A stretch of 64,000 bases of DNA from Pontibacter indicus (GTDB lineage Bacteria; Bacteroidota; Bacteroidia; Cytophagales; Hymenobacteraceae): NCBI RefSeq assembly GCF_900156345.1, contig NZ_FTPP01000003.1:124001-188000 (forward strand), written 5' to 3'. Under the pieces are notes generated by a model. That model saw only the letters and a list, made by a program, of their open reading frames with translations, was not told the DNA's origin and searched no databases. Position 1 is the first letter of the stretch, and each line of letters opens with the position of its first letter. Positions 51,475 to 60,792 of the stretch are shown here, one piece after another. A program made the translations under genes and the position numbers.

Positions 51475-53784
51475 ATGCGCTTACCAGCTTTTGCTGTCTA
51501 CCTTTTCTGTCTTTTCACCCTCTTTGCCTCCGATGTGTTTGCGCAGCGCACTTACTCGATAAGTGGCTACGTGCGCGGTAGCGAAGATGCACTCATCGGG
51601 GCCACGGTATCGGTTCCGGAGCTGCGCATAGGCGCTGTGACGGATGCCCGCGGTTTCTATACCTTGCAGCTACCGGAGGGCAGCCATACCTTGCAGGCTA
51701 CCTACATTGGCTACGAGAGCACCACGCGCACCATAGAAGTTACAGATCAGAACCTGACCATCAACTTCGCGCTGCTGCCAGCCAACAGCCAGTTGCGCGA
51801 AGTCGTGATCGAGGCTAACTCCCTGCAGCAGAAGCTCAATGCCAGCCAGATGAGCGTCGAGACGCTGACCACGCGCGAAGCCAAGCTCCTGCCTGCCCTT
51901 TTCGGGGAAGTGGACCTGATCAAGACGCTGCAGCTCAAACCCGGTGTGCAGTCGGGTGGTGAAGGCGCCTCGGGGCTATACGTGCGCGGCGGTGGCCCGG
52001 ACCAGAACCTGGTGTTGCTCGACGATGCCGTAGTCTACAATGCCTCGCATCTGTTTGGTTTTTTCTCGGTCTTCAACCCGGATGCCGTGGAAAGTGTGGA
52101 GTTGTACAAAGGGGGCTTCCCGGCACAGTTTGGCGGCAGGCTCTCTTCTGTGGTGGACGTAAAGATGCGCGAAGGCAACAAGGAGCGCATTGGCGTAACT
52201 GGCGGCATTGGCCTGATCGCCTCGCGCCTGACCGTGGACGGGCCGATCGTGAAAGACAAGTCCTCCTTCGTTCTCTCCGGTCGCCGCACCTATTTCGATG
52301 TTTTCACACGCCAGATCAACCGCCTGCAAGAAGGCAAAAAAGACTTCAATCCTATACCTGACTATTACTTCTACGACCTCAACGGCAAAGCCAACTACAA
52401 GCTGAGTGAGAAGGACGAGCTGTTTGTGAGCGGTTATTTCGGGCGCGACTTTTTCGGGTTCAACGACGCAGACTTTCAGTTTGGCTTCGACTGGGGCAAC
52501 AAGGTGGGTGCGCTGCGTTGGCAGCACAAATTCAATCCCCGTTTTCAGGTAAACACGACACTTTCGGGCAGCAGCTACCAGTACAACGTCAGCAATAAAA
52601 TCGACGTGTTCAGCTTCAACCTGACCTCCGACATCCGCGACCTGGCCCTCAAAACAGACTTCAGCCTGCTCCTGGACAAAGGCCATACCTTGCAGTTCGG
52701 CGCCATGGCCACCAAGCACAATTTCACCATCGGCCGCCTCAACTTTGACTCCGACGACGACCGGCAGAGTTTTGCGGCAGGTAACGACTACGAGGCTACC
52801 GAAGCGGCAGCCTATATAGCTGACGATTTCCAGGTAAACGCCCAACTCTCCCTCAACTACGGCCTGCGGTTGTCGGCCTTTAACAGTGGCGGGAAAACCT
52901 ACGGCGCTCTGGAGCCGCGGGTCGCTGCCAAGTATAGCCTGAGCGAGAATACCTCCCTGAAGGCCAGCTACGCCAGTATGATGCAGTACATCCATTTGGT
53001 GGCCAACTCCGGCGCCTCACTGCCGACCGATATCTGGTACCCTTCCAACGACTACGTGAAGCCGCAGCGCTCGCAGCAGGTGGCCGCAGGTATAAGCCAC
53101 CTTTTCGGCGAAGGCCGCTACATGGTCACCAACGAATTGTACTACAAGTGGATGCACCGCCAGATCGACTTCCGCGACGGGGCCAACCTGTTTGTGAATG
53201 ATAACCTGGAGGCAGAATTCCTGTTCGGCAAAGGCGAGAGCTATGGCAACGAGGTATACCTCGAAAAGATAAAGGGGCGCACCACCGGCTGGGTAGGCTA
53301 TACATTGTCGTGGAGCTACCGCCAGTTTGATGATATCAACGGGGGCCGTCGTTTCCCGACCCGCTACGACCGCCGCCACGATTTGAGCGTGGTGGTACTG
53401 CACGAGCTGAGCAAGCGCATCAACCTGACCGGTGCTTTTGTGTATGGTACCGGCAATGCCTATTCGCTGCCCGTGGCCCGTTTCGCCTTTCAGGATGTGC
53501 AGGGCAAGAACGCCACGGTGGTGCCCGTGTACAGCGACCGGAACAGCTTCCGGCTGGCCGCCTTCCACCGCCTGGACCTGGGACTGGTGCTCAAGCTTAA
53601 GCCAAAACGCGGCGAGGCCGACCTGACTTTCAGCGCCTACAATGCCTACAACCGCCGCAACCCCTACTTTGTGTATTTTGAACAGGTGAAGAACGAAGAA
53701 GATGACGAAACGCTCGGTTTTAGGGCCAAGCAGGTATCGCTCTTCCCGGTTATACCTTCTGTTACTTATAATTTCAAGTTCTGA
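51475..53784 (+). CDS. TonB-dependent receptor with carboxypeptidase-regulatory domain
   Basis: 769 residues from the ATG at 51475 (product MRLPAFAVYLFCLFTLFAS, then DVFAQ, a signal peptide); the upstream frame from 51397 starts with TTG and lacks a signal. Domains: CarboxypepD_reg-like (about 25-105: YSISGYVRGSEDALIGATV), plug (about 120-235: GLYVRGGGPDQNLVLLDDAVVYN), and a 22-strand barrel ending NFKF with a terminal Phe. It takes up a ligand in partnership with the DUF4249 lipoprotein whose gene overlaps its stop by one base. The pair is not SusC/SusD. Confidence 0.93.
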   Translation: MRLPAFAVYLFCLFTLFASDVFAQRTYSISGYVRGSEDALIGATVSVPELRIGAVTDARGFYTLQLPEGSHTLQATYIGYESTTRTIEVTDQNLTINFALLPANSQLREVVIEANSLQQKLNASQMSVETLTTREAKLLPALFGEVDLIKTLQLKPGVQSGGEGASGLYVRGGGPDQNLVLLDDAVVYNASHLFGFFSVFNPDAVESVELYKGGFPAQFGGRLSSVVDVKMREGNKERIGVTGGIGLIASRLTVDGPIVKDKSSFVLSGRRTYFDVFTRQINRLQEGKKDFNPIPDYYFYDLNGKANYKLSEKDELFVSGYFGRDFFGFNDADFQFGFDWGNKVGALRWQHKFNPRFQVNTTLSGSSYQYNVSNKIDVFSFNLTSDIRDLALKTDFSLLLDKGHTLQFGAMATKHNFTIGRLNFDSDDDRQSFAAGNDYEATEAAAYIADDFQVNAQLSLNYGLRLSAFNSGGKTYGALEPRVAAKYSLSENTSLKASYASMMQYIHLVANSGASLPTDIWYPSNDYVKPQRSQQVAAGISHLFGEGRYMVTNELYYKWMHRQIDFRDGANLFVNDNLEAEFLFGKGESYGNEVYLEKIKGRTTGWVGYTLSWSYRQFDDINGGRRFPTRYDRRHDLSVVVLHELSKRINLTGAFVYGTGNAYSLPVARFAFQDVQGKNATVVPVYSDRNSFRLAAFHRLDLGLVLKLKPKRGEADLTFSAYNAYNRRNPYFVYFEQVKNEEDDETLGFRAKQVSLFPVIPSVTYNFKF

Positions 53785-54599
53785 TGATGAACAGACGAAT
53801 GATCTATACCTTGTTTTTGCCCCTGCTTGTTCTGCTGGCCTCCTGCGGCATGGAGCAGGAAGTGGAAGTGAAACTGCCGCCCCATGAGTCGCAGTTGGTA
53901 GTGGAGTGCTACCTGGAACCCGGTAAACCCCTGCGGGCGGTGGTACTGGAAAGTGTGAGTTACTTCAATGAACCGGAACTGCCGCTGGTGCCCGATGCGG
54001 AGGTGTTTATCACTTACCGGGGCAAAAGGATCAAACTGCCTTTCAGCCCTGTTCAGAACAAGCAAACTGGCAAATACTATACCCACCGTTTGAGTGAAAA
54101 ACTGGACCTGCAGCCGGGCGATGTAGTCGGCTTGGAGGTGAAAGACGGCAAAGGGCGGCACGTGACGGGCACTACCACTATTCTGGGTAAGGTTCCGATT
54201 GAAGCTGTCGAGTGGAAGTTCAATGAGAAGGACAAGGCCTATCTGCTCACTTCTTACCAGGACGACCCCAATACGGAGAACTTCTACCGCTACATGGTAC
54301 ACCGCGATAGCCTCACCAACTCCTCCGACCGCGACTTCATTTCCAGCGACTGGCTCACCAATGGACAACGCGTGTCCCACGGTTCTGCCTATGAGTATGA
54401 AGAAGGTGATACGCTGGTTGTTTCGCTGTACCACATTGAGCAGCAGTACTACGACTTCCTGGGCTCTGTTTCGGACGCCCGCAATGCCAACGGCAATCCT
54501 TTCGCCCAGCCTTCGCGCATTGTCTCATCGGTAAAGGGCGGCATCGGCATTTTTACAAACCTCGCTTACAACCGCAAAACGGTAGTGATCACAAAGTAA
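53784..54599 (+). CDS. DUF4249 surface lipoprotein paired with TonB receptor
   Basis: 271 residues. Lipoprotein signal LFLPLLVLLASCG. The beta-rich body has the DUF4249 marks: SQLVVECYLEPGKPLRAVVLESV, the conserved LQPGDVVGLEVKD and a C-terminal IGIFTNLAYNRKTVVI. The gene starts within the receptor stop (TGATGA), so the two products are likely made together. The protein presumably sits on the receptor and helps capture ligand; the ligand is unknown. Confidence 0.9.
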   Translation: MMNRRMIYTLFLPLLVLLASCGMEQEVEVKLPPHESQLVVECYLEPGKPLRAVVLESVSYFNEPELPLVPDAEVFITYRGKRIKLPFSPVQNKQTGKYYTHRLSEKLDLQPGDVVGLEVKDGKGRHVTGTTTILGKVPIEAVEWKFNEKDKAYLLTSYQDDPNTENFYRYMVHRDSLTNSSDRDFISSDWLTNGQRVSHGSAYEYEEGDTLVVSLYHIEQQYYDFLGSVSDARNANGNPFAQPSRIVSSVKGGIGIFTNLAYNRKTVVITK

Positions 54600-54609
54600 A
54601 GCTGCCTGG

Positions 54610-55377
54610 ATGGAAACAACTTTACCAGCCGAAAAAGTCGAAGCCAAACCAAATCCCTCGCTACCCGAAACCGTGTTGGATTTTTGGCATTTCCTGAAGT
54701 CACCGCAACAGTTGCAAGCCCAGCATCAAGAGCCCAAACAGATATGGAAGCCCCTGCTACAATTGTTCGTGCTCAAGTTTAGCCTGAGCTTAGGTATAAG
54801 CTTGCTTGTCTTCGGCCTGCTTCAACTGCTGGGCTTAGATCATTTTGGCAGTCATGGCCTCGACAAGTTTCTGCGGGAAACCCACCCCCTGCTTGTGCTG
54901 CTAGCCGTAGCTGTGGTGGGTCCGGCGATAGAGGAGTTCTTTTTCCGTGCCCCCTTGCGCTATACCCGCAAACGGCTACTTGTTTCCTTTCTGACTATCA
55001 ACATCTTTGTCTTGCCTCCGCTGCTGGAACTCAGCGGAATCAGCACTTTGGTGAGTGCTCTGATTTGGCTCACAACACTTGCGCTGGGACTTTGGGTGTT
55101 GCTCTCAGATGAACGGGCCAGGCATTTTCGCCGCCTCTGGAAAGAGCATTTCGGAGCCGTCTTCTATACCTTCACAATAGTATTTGCCCTGGTGCACCTG
55201 GCCAATTATGAGAACCTGAACCTGCCATCGGCCCTGATCCCGCTGCTGGTCGTGCCGCAGTTTATCGGTTCATTGTTCTGGAGCTACATCCGGCTCCGCT
55301 TCAGCCTGACCTGGGCCATACTGGCGCATGGCAGCTCAAACGCTTTGCTACTTGCCCTCTCATACCTAACGACATAG
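54610..55377 (+). CDS. CPBP family intramembrane metalloprotease
   Basis: 255 residues, about six to eight membrane helices. The CAAX/bacteriocin-processing protease motifs are present: EEFFFRAPLRYTRKRL (motif 1, Glu-Glu...Arg), FALVHLANYEN (motif 2 with His), and AILAHGSSNALLL (motif 4 with His). So a catalytic site is intact. Members act in membrane-protein cleavage or as self-immunity proteins; nothing nearby suggests a bacteriocin. It follows DUF4249 by 10 bp and ends at a terminator. Confidence 0.88.
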   Translation: METTLPAEKVEAKPNPSLPETVLDFWHFLKSPQQLQAQHQEPKQIWKPLLQLFVLKFSLSLGISLLVFGLLQLLGLDHFGSHGLDKFLRETHPLLVLLAVAVVGPAIEEFFFRAPLRYTRKRLLVSFLTINIFVLPPLLELSGISTLVSALIWLTTLALGLWVLLSDERARHFRRLWKEHFGAVFYTFTIVFALVHLANYENLNLPSALIPLLVVPQFIGSLFWSYIRLRFSLTWAILAHGSSNALLLALSYLTT

Positions 55378-55387
55378 TGTATACCTA

Positions 55388-55430
55388 AAATAAACAGGGG
55401 TAGCCAAATGACTGCCCCTGTTTATTTTAT
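55388..55430. terminator. Bidirectional terminator between convergent genes
   Basis: AAATAAACAGGGG and CCCCTGTTTATTT form a perfect 13-bp stem with a 14-nt loop between the CPBP gene (+) and the purine nucleoside phosphorylase gene (-). Confidence 0.88.
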
Positions 55431-55446
55431 TTGTGCCTTCGCTCTA

Positions 55447-56274
55447 TTACTGCTGACGCACCAGTTCCTTGATCAGCAAGGTCATACGCGGCTCGGCAAT
55501 AGCGGCGGCTTCCAGAATATCAGCCAGGTTTACTTTCTTGATACGATCCGGCGTGCCCATGTCAGTAATCACAGAGATACCAAAAATCTTCATGCCCATG
55601 TGGCGGGCGGCAATCGCCTCCGGCACAGTCGACATACCCACGGCATCGGCACCGATGCGGGCGATGTAAGAATACTCTGCCAGCGTCTCCAGCATCGGTC
55701 CAGGCACGCTTGCATAAACGCCTTCTTGCAGGGTAAAGCCAGCATCTTCCGCAATCACCATCGCCTGGCGCACCATCTGCTCGTCATACACTTCGCTCAT
55801 ATCCGGGAAGCGTGGTCCCAGTTCGTCCAGGTTCGGCCCGATGAGGGGGTTAGATGGTTGCAGGTTGATGTGGTCGGTGATCACCATCAGGTCGGAGGTG
55901 TTGAAAGCCGGATTCAGGCCACCGCTGGCGTTGGAGATGAACAGTTTGTTTACACCCAGCAGCTTCATGACGCGCACCGGGTGCACCACCTGTTGCATGG
56001 TATAGCCCTCGTAGTAGTGGAAGCGGCCCTGCATCACGATCACGCGTCTACCGGCCAACGTACCAAAAGCCAGACGACCGGTATGGCTCTCCACGGTCGA
56101 CACCGGGAAGTGCGGGATATCGGCGTAATCGAGGCTGTATTCAATTTCAATTTCCTTGATCAAAGCGCCCAGGCCCGTGCCCAGAATGATACCGAACTCC
56201 GGCTGAAAATTGCCTGTCTTGTCCTGTATATAAGAAGCGGACTCTCGTAATTGCTGCATCATATCGTTCATCAT
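55447..56274 (-). CDS. Purine-nucleoside phosphorylase (inosine/guanosine type)
   Basis: 275 residues from the ATG at 56274 (product MNDMMQQLRESASYI); a longer frame to 56307 adds 11 residues. Cytoplasmic salvage enzyme of the trimeric PNP class: phosphate-binding GTGLGAL, GRFHYYEGY, SNASGGLNP, and MSTVPEAIAARHMG, with the base-contact Glu in VPGPMLETLAEY. It splits inosine or guanosine to the base and ribose-1-phosphate. Single-gene unit. Confidence 0.93.
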   Translation of the reverse strand: MMNDMMQQLRESASYIQDKTGNFQPEFGIILGTGLGALIKEIEIEYSLDYADIPHFPVSTVESHTGRLAFGTLAGRRVIVMQGRFHYYEGYTMQQVVHPVRVMKLLGVNKLFISNASGGLNPAFNTSDLMVITDHINLQPSNPLIGPNLDELGPRFPDMSEVYDEQMVRQAMVIAEDAGFTLQEGVYASVPGPMLETLAEYSYIARIGADAVGMSTVPEAIAARHMGMKIFGISVITDMGTPDRIKKVNLADILEAAAIAEPRMTLLIKELVRQQ

Positions 56275-56513
56275 TTTTTGCTGTTTAAAGTTCGCGAAAT
56301 AGGTCATTAATTCTGAGAGAAGAAATGATTTAAATCATGTGATGGTCAGAAAACTTTCTACTGCCTGGGTGTTAGTTGGTTGCCGTTGACTTGATTTGGT
56401 TAGGACCTTGGCTTTTTGAAGGTGTTGGCAGGGAACGGCTGGAACTTGTGGTAATTGCCTGCAATTGTATTGCTTGTCTGAATCAGGATTTATAGGATTT
56501 TAAAGAGGGCCCC

Positions 56514-56583
56514 TACCCCCAGGATTGACAGGATTCTCGTGCACGATTAACATCCCCCTGCCCCCTTCGAAGGGGGACTTTCC
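56514..56583 (+). repeat. CCCCT/AGGGG palindromic blocks (locus D)
   Basis: 56514-56530 (CCCCTACCCCC) and 56548-56583 (CATCCCCCTGCCCCCTTC, then GAAGGGGGACTT), the latter matching 3440-3475. In the 891-bp spacer 56275-57165, which contains no gene. Confidence 0.7.
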
Positions 56584-56690
56584 GCCATTACTAATCCGAG
56601 GTATAAGCATTGCAGCAAAGACCACAAAAACCACTGGCAGGTGTAGCAAGACTAACTTGAACCTAAACCATGAAAAAAACATCGGTGCCC

Positions 56691-56805
56691 GGTGCGCTTT
56701 TCGACGCTCCACTGTCTGAGCGTTCAGCGAGTTTGGAGCGTCTTGATTTTTTTGCCTACTTTTTTTATCAAGAAAAAAAGTAGGTGCCCGCCGCACAGGC
56801 GAAAC
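56691..56805 (+). repeat. Conserved intergenic core repeat, copy D
   Basis: Same segment as 3975-4086, here GTGCGCTTTTCGACGCTCCA, then CTGAGCGTTCAGCGAG and the inverted repeat CTACTTTTTTTATCAAGAAA, to CACAGGCGAAACAGCAGCCC. More substitutions than copies A and B. Confidence 0.8.
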
Positions 56806-56897
56806 AGCAGCCCGCCTGGCTAAGGCAAGCTATGAAACAAGACCGGTTGCTATACCTGCAACTACACCAGATACAAGTATACCGGTACTATGCACCA

Positions 56898-56950
56898 GCG
56901 GCCAGAGTCCGCCCGATACCTCACACTCGCGGGACGCGAGCGAGGGCATA
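56898..56950 (+). repeat. REP-like twin hairpin, variant type, locus D
   Basis: GCGGCCAGAGTCCGC then CTCGC-GGGA-CGCGAG and GCGAGGGCAT, as at 10709-10760. Confidence 0.65.
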
Positions 56951-56970
56951 AGCAGAAGCAACTACAACGG

Positions 56971-57018
56971 GGCCAGAGGCCCCACCATAGCAGACACGAG
57001 CGAGGACGCTCGCGCCAT
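56971..57018 (+). repeat. REP-like twin hairpin, locus D
   Basis: GGCCAGAGGCC followed by CGAGCG-agga-CGCTCG and GCGCCAT, as at 4205-4252. Confidence 0.72.
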
Positions 57019-57095
57019 GATAAAATCCGGCAGACAGCCAATAACCCACTCCGCTATACCTTCAATCCTGCAAAAACGGAACCGCTAAAAAACAA

Positions 57096-57125
57096 AAAAC
57101 CCGCTGGCGTAAACCAGCGGGTTTT
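57096..57125 (-). terminator. Terminator after sppA
   Basis: AAAACCCGCTGG-cgtaaa-CCAGCGGGTTTT, a perfect 12-bp stem, 41 bp past the sppA stop on the minus strand; A- and T-runs on both sides. Confidence 0.88.
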
Positions 57126-57165
57126 CTAATATTATGAAGCAGCAAATTGCTTTCTGCTCCTGAGA

Positions 57166-58929
57166 TTATTGAATGATCAATTCATATGGCATACGGGTCT
57201 GGATGCCCTGCATGTTCTCCACCTTCTTGTACATCTGATACATTGGGTACAGTTGCCCCAACTCGGCCTTTACAGCACGCTCCTTTACTTGTGAGCCAGA
57301 CTCACCTAGCATCTCCTCCAGGAACGTTTTGCGGCGCGGGAGCTCCTTAATGCGGTAGTCATCCTCTATACCTACACGGGCAGCAGCAATCTCAATAGCT
57401 TTTTCCAGGCCACCGTGCACGTCCACCAGGTTGCGCTCCTTGGCTTCTATACCTGACCACACGCGGCCAGACGCGAACTTCTTCAGCTCGTCCTGCGACA
57501 TGCCACGGCCATCAGCTGCTTTTTGTGTGAACACCTCGTATATCTTGTTGATCTCGCGCTGCACAATTTCCTTTTCGAACGGCGTCATGGCGCGGGTTAC
57601 AGTCGGCATATCGGAGTGGTTGCCGGTGCTAACGCGGTCCACCGTAATACCCATCTTGTTTTTGAAGAAGCCTTCGAAGTTGGGAACAATGCCAAACACG
57701 CCGATGCTTCCGGTGATCGTGTTTGGATGCGCCACAATCGTATCGCAACCCATGGCCATGTAGTAACCGCCAGAGGCAGCCACGTCGGACATAGAGGCGA
57801 TAACAGGTTTCACCTTGCGGGTTTCCTGGATTTCACGCCACATCACGTCAGATGCCAGTGCGCTGCCACCCGGTGAGTTGATGCGGAGCACCACAGCCTT
57901 CACTTTTTTGTCCATGCGGGCGTTGCGAATTGCTTCAGCATAGCGCGTGCTGCCGATTTCGTCGTCACCGCCTTCACCGTCCACAATATCACCTTCGGCG
58001 TAAATCACGGCAATGCGATTTTTGGCTGAACCGCTCTTTTCAGCGTCTTTCACTTTCTTATACTTGGCAAGACTAACCAGTTGCAGCTTCTTGTCGCTTT
58101 CAATGCCGATCTGCTCTTTCATGTAGTCGATGGCTTCGTCGTAGTAACCAATGTCGGTGGCCAGACCATGCGTCTTGGCATCTTCTGCTTCGCGTACCAA
58201 CACCTCATCCGACACTTTTTTCAGCTCTTCGTAGGTCTTGCCGCGGGCCTCTGCGATTTTACGCAATTGGTAGTCATTGATCGAGTTCAGGAAAGAGGTC
58301 ATCTGCTCCCGGTTGGCTTCGCTCATCTTGTCGAGGAAGAAAGGCTCTACCGCGCTCTTGAAATCTCCTACTTTAAAAATCTCGGGTTTGATGTCCAGCT
58401 TCTCCAGGGTGCCTTTGAAGAAGAACACCTCCGAGCTAATGCCGTTGAACTCGAGCGTACCCATTGGGTTTAAGTATATTTTATCAGCTACTGAAGATAG
58501 GTAGTAGGCTTTTTCGTTCGTCATGTCGCCATAAGAAACGATGAACTTACCTGACTCCTTGAAGTCGATCAGTTCGTCGCGGATCTCCTCCAGTTTGCCC
58601 ATACCGGCGTCCACGAAACGCATGTTCAGGAAAATGCCTTTCACGTTGTCATCTGTTTTAGCACGGCGGATAGAAGCTTTGATCTGGTCAAGGCCATCGC
58701 CGCTGCTCATAGAGAAGAAGCCGAGGGATAGATCACCGAAGGGGTTTTCCTGCTCGCGCTCCACAATGGCTTTGTCCAGCTTAAGCTCCAGTACGGAGTT
58801 CTCGGCTACGGTCACATCGCCTTTGGAGGCCGATGCCGCCACGATACCGACCATGATCAGGGCGCCCAGAAAGAAAAATATGAACAGGCCCAGGATGGTT
58901 GCCAGTACATATCTGAGGAAATTCAACAT
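57166..58929 (-). CDS. sppA: Signal peptide peptidase SppA, 67 kDa type
   Basis: 587 residues. One N-terminal membrane anchor (about 8-32), then two tandem peptidase S49 domains. Catalytic pair: Lys191 in the first domain (KVGDFKSAVEPF) and Ser386 in the second (SDVAASGGYYMA), the layout of the E. coli type. It digests signal peptides left in the membrane. The length (E. coli 618) fits. Single gene with a candidate -7 box upstream and a terminator downstream. Confidence 0.95.
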   Translation of the reverse strand: MLNFLRYVLATILGLFIFFFLGALIMVGIVAASASKGDVTVAENSVLELKLDKAIVEREQENPFGDLSLGFFSMSSGDGLDQIKASIRRAKTDDNVKGIFLNMRFVDAGMGKLEEIRDELIDFKESGKFIVSYGDMTNEKAYYLSSVADKIYLNPMGTLEFNGISSEVFFFKGTLEKLDIKPEIFKVGDFKSAVEPFFLDKMSEANREQMTSFLNSINDYQLRKIAEARGKTYEELKKVSDEVLVREAEDAKTHGLATDIGYYDEAIDYMKEQIGIESDKKLQLVSLAKYKKVKDAEKSGSAKNRIAVIYAEGDIVDGEGGDDEIGSTRYAEAIRNARMDKKVKAVVLRINSPGGSALASDVMWREIQETRKVKPVIASMSDVAASGGYYMAMGCDTIVAHPNTITGSIGVFGIVPNFEGFFKNKMGITVDRVSTGNHSDMPTVTRAMTPFEKEIVQREINKIYEVFTQKAADGRGMSQDELKKFASGRVWSGIEAKERNLVDVHGGLEKAIEIAAARVGIEDDYRIKELPRRKTFLEEMLGESGSQVKERAVKAELGQLYPMYQMYKKVENMQGIQTRMPYELIIQ

Positions 58930-58997
58930 AGGTTCTAATTAGGGTTAAGGTTCTGTTTTAAAGAGATCAGAAATTACTGGTCCCTGCATACAATAAA

Positions 58998-59005
58998 CAA
59001 AAATA
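58998..59005 (-). promoter_or_regulatory. Candidate -7 element for sppA
   Basis: On the minus strand this reads TATTTTTG (TAnnTTTG), 68 bp before the sppA ATG. No firm -33 box. Confidence 0.35.
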
Positions 59006-59082
59006 GCGCTTAAAGTTCAATACCAAGCCCCATTAAACAGCATACTCGACCAATCGGGGCTTTTCATAGACCAATAGAATGG

Positions 59083-59135
59083 TTAAATTGTTGATGGTTG
59101 TATTGTTGAAGGTTGAATTGTTGGTTGAACGATTT
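59083..59135. repeat. ATTGTTG-type simple repeat
   Basis: Repeated AAATTGTTGATGGTTGTATT-like units, complementary in type to those at 5684-5762 and 46797-46858. Confidence 0.5.
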
Positions 59136-59183
59136 GGACTGTTTGGGACCTGTCCCTATAGGTTTTATTCTTTGGAATGTATG

Positions 59184-59387
59184 CTACTTTCTGGTAAAGT
59201 ATTTCGGGATATCACTAAGGTCGCCACCCCAGTAGGGCTTCATGTCCATGTATTTTCGCCGGAAGTAGAGTAACACTATACCTGACAAAAACACATAAGC
59301 TTCACCATGACTATACCCTAAGTGCTCCCATGCCAAAAAGAAAGCTATTTGCAGCGCCACTATGATCAAGAAAAATGTTCTGTTCAC
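59184..59387 (-). CDS. Small hypothetical membrane protein
   Basis: 67 residues with two hydrophobic helices (FFLIIVALQIAFFLAW and EAYVFLSGIVLLYF) followed by a charged tail RRKYMDMKPYWGG. It sits 52 bp after rarA on the same strand. No family is recognised; coding status rests on the membrane pattern and position. Confidence 0.55.
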   Translation of the reverse strand: MNRTFFLIIVALQIAFFLAWEHLGYSHGEAYVFLSGIVLLYFRRKYMDMKPYWGGDLSDIPKYFTRK

Positions 59388-59439
59388 CTTTTCTACCTTT
59401 GCAACTTTCTAACTCCCCAACTTTCTAACTCTCAAACTT

Positions 59440-60708
59440 TTAATACCTGTACTTCTTCCCCCACTGGGCCTGCAGTTGTTTGAGCAGGTCGCGTTCGCGG
59501 GCGTTGTTGCCGGGCTGATATAGGGCGGTATTGGAGAGCTCTTGTGGCATGAACTCCTGTTCTACAAAATTGCCCTCGTAGTCGTGGGCGTACTTGTAGT
59601 TGTTGCCGTAGCCGATCTCTTTCATAAGCTTGGTCGGCGCGTTACGGATGTGCAGGGGCACAGGCAGGTTGCCGGTCTGCTGCACGAGTTGCCGCGCCTG
59701 CTTGATGGCTTTGTAGCTGGCGTTGCTCTTGGGCGAAGTGGCCAGGTATACGGTGCACTGCGAGAGAATAATTTCCGCCTCCGGGTAGCCGATCATCTGC
59801 ACCGCCTGGAAACAGTTAGTGGCCATAAGCAGGGCGTTCGCATTCGCAAGGCCGATGTCCTCGGAAGACGCAATAAGCAAACGTCGGGCAATGAACTTCG
59901 GATCTTCGCCGCCCTCGATCATGCGGGCCAGCCAGTAAACGGCTGCGTTGGGGTCGGAGCCGCGGATGGACTTGATGAAAGCCGACACCAGGTCGTAGTG
60001 CATCTCACCCGACTTGTCGTACATCACAATGTTCTGCTGGGCCACCTGCTTCACCAGTTCGTTGGTCACCACTACTTCGTCGGCTTTTATACCTTCGGCC
60101 ACAATCTCGAGCAGGTTAAGCAGCTTGCGGGCATCACCGCCCGAGATGGTCAGCAGCGCCTCGTATTCTTCTATGCGTACCTTGCGGTGGCGCATCCATT
60201 CGTCCTGCTCCAGCGCTTTGTCCACCAGCTCAATGAGTTCATCTTTGGTGAGGTGCTTGAGGATGTATACCTGGCAGCGCGACAGCAAGGCCGAAATCAC
60301 TTCAAAAGACGGGTTCTCGGTCGTAGCACCTACCAGCGTCACGGTGCCTTTCTCCACGGCGCCGAGCAGGGCATCCTGCTGTGATTTGTTGAAGCGGTGA
60401 ATCTCGTCGATGAACAGCACTGTGCCCTGTCGCTTTTTGGCCTGCTCAATCACTTCCCGGATGTCCTTCACGCCCGCATTGATGGCGCTCAGGGCCACGA
60501 AAGGCACCTTCATCTGGTTGGCGATGATGTTGGCCAGCGTGGTTTTGCCCACGCCCGGAGGTCCCCACAAAATCATGCTCGGTATCACGCCGCCCTCGAT
60601 GTAGCGACGCAGGATGCCATCGGGCCCAACCAGGTGTTTTTGTCCGTAATACTGGTCCAGGTTATGCGGCCGCATGCGCTCGGCCAAGGGTATGTTCGGG
60701 TGGTTCAT
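59440..60708 (-). CDS. rarA: Replication-associated recombination protein A (RarA/MgsA)
   Basis: 422-residue AAA+ ATPase related to clamp loaders, acting at stalled replication forks. Seen: RPHNLDQYYGQKHL, Walker A GPPGVGKTT, Walker B VLFIDEIHRFNKSQQDALL, sensor 1 GATTENPSFE, and the family C-terminal part with RGSDPNAAVYWLARMIEGGEDP and NAPTKLMKEIGYG. Length is near E. coli RarA (447). Likely its own promoter (TAACTTTG at 60743-60750). Confidence 0.95.
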   Translation of the reverse strand: MNHPNIPLAERMRPHNLDQYYGQKHLVGPDGILRRYIEGGVIPSMILWGPPGVGKTTLANIIANQMKVPFVALSAINAGVKDIREVIEQAKKRQGTVLFIDEIHRFNKSQQDALLGAVEKGTVTLVGATTENPSFEVISALLSRCQVYILKHLTKDELIELVDKALEQDEWMRHRKVRIEEYEALLTISGGDARKLLNLLEIVAEGIKADEVVVTNELVKQVAQQNIVMYDKSGEMHYDLVSAFIKSIRGSDPNAAVYWLARMIEGGEDPKFIARRLLIASSEDIGLANANALLMATNCFQAVQMIGYPEAEIILSQCTVYLATSPKSNASYKAIKQARQLVQQTGNLPVPLHIRNAPTKLMKEIGYGNNYKYAHDYEGNFVEQEFMPQELSNTALYQPGNNARERDLLKQLQAQWGKKYRY

Positions 60709-60742
60709 CTGCTCTTGTTCTCTTCAGAATTCGGTCTCTAAG

Positions 60743-60750
60743 CAAAGTTA
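60743..60750 (-). promoter_or_regulatory. Candidate -7 element TAACTTTG for rarA
   Basis: Minus-strand TAACTTTG (TAnnTTTG), 34 bp before the rarA ATG. Confidence 0.4.
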
Positions 60751-60792
60751 CGAATTTGAGTGCAAAGCCGCGGGCCTGAATTCGCATGCCTC

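Noticed and set aside
55408..56250. Open frame of 280 codons antisense to the purine nucleoside phosphorylase gene
   Set aside because: His-rich shadow product typical of reversed GC-rich coding DNA; the minus-strand enzyme is clear.
59542..60384. Open frame of 280 codons antisense to rarA
   Set aside because: Shadow of rarA, no recognisable features.
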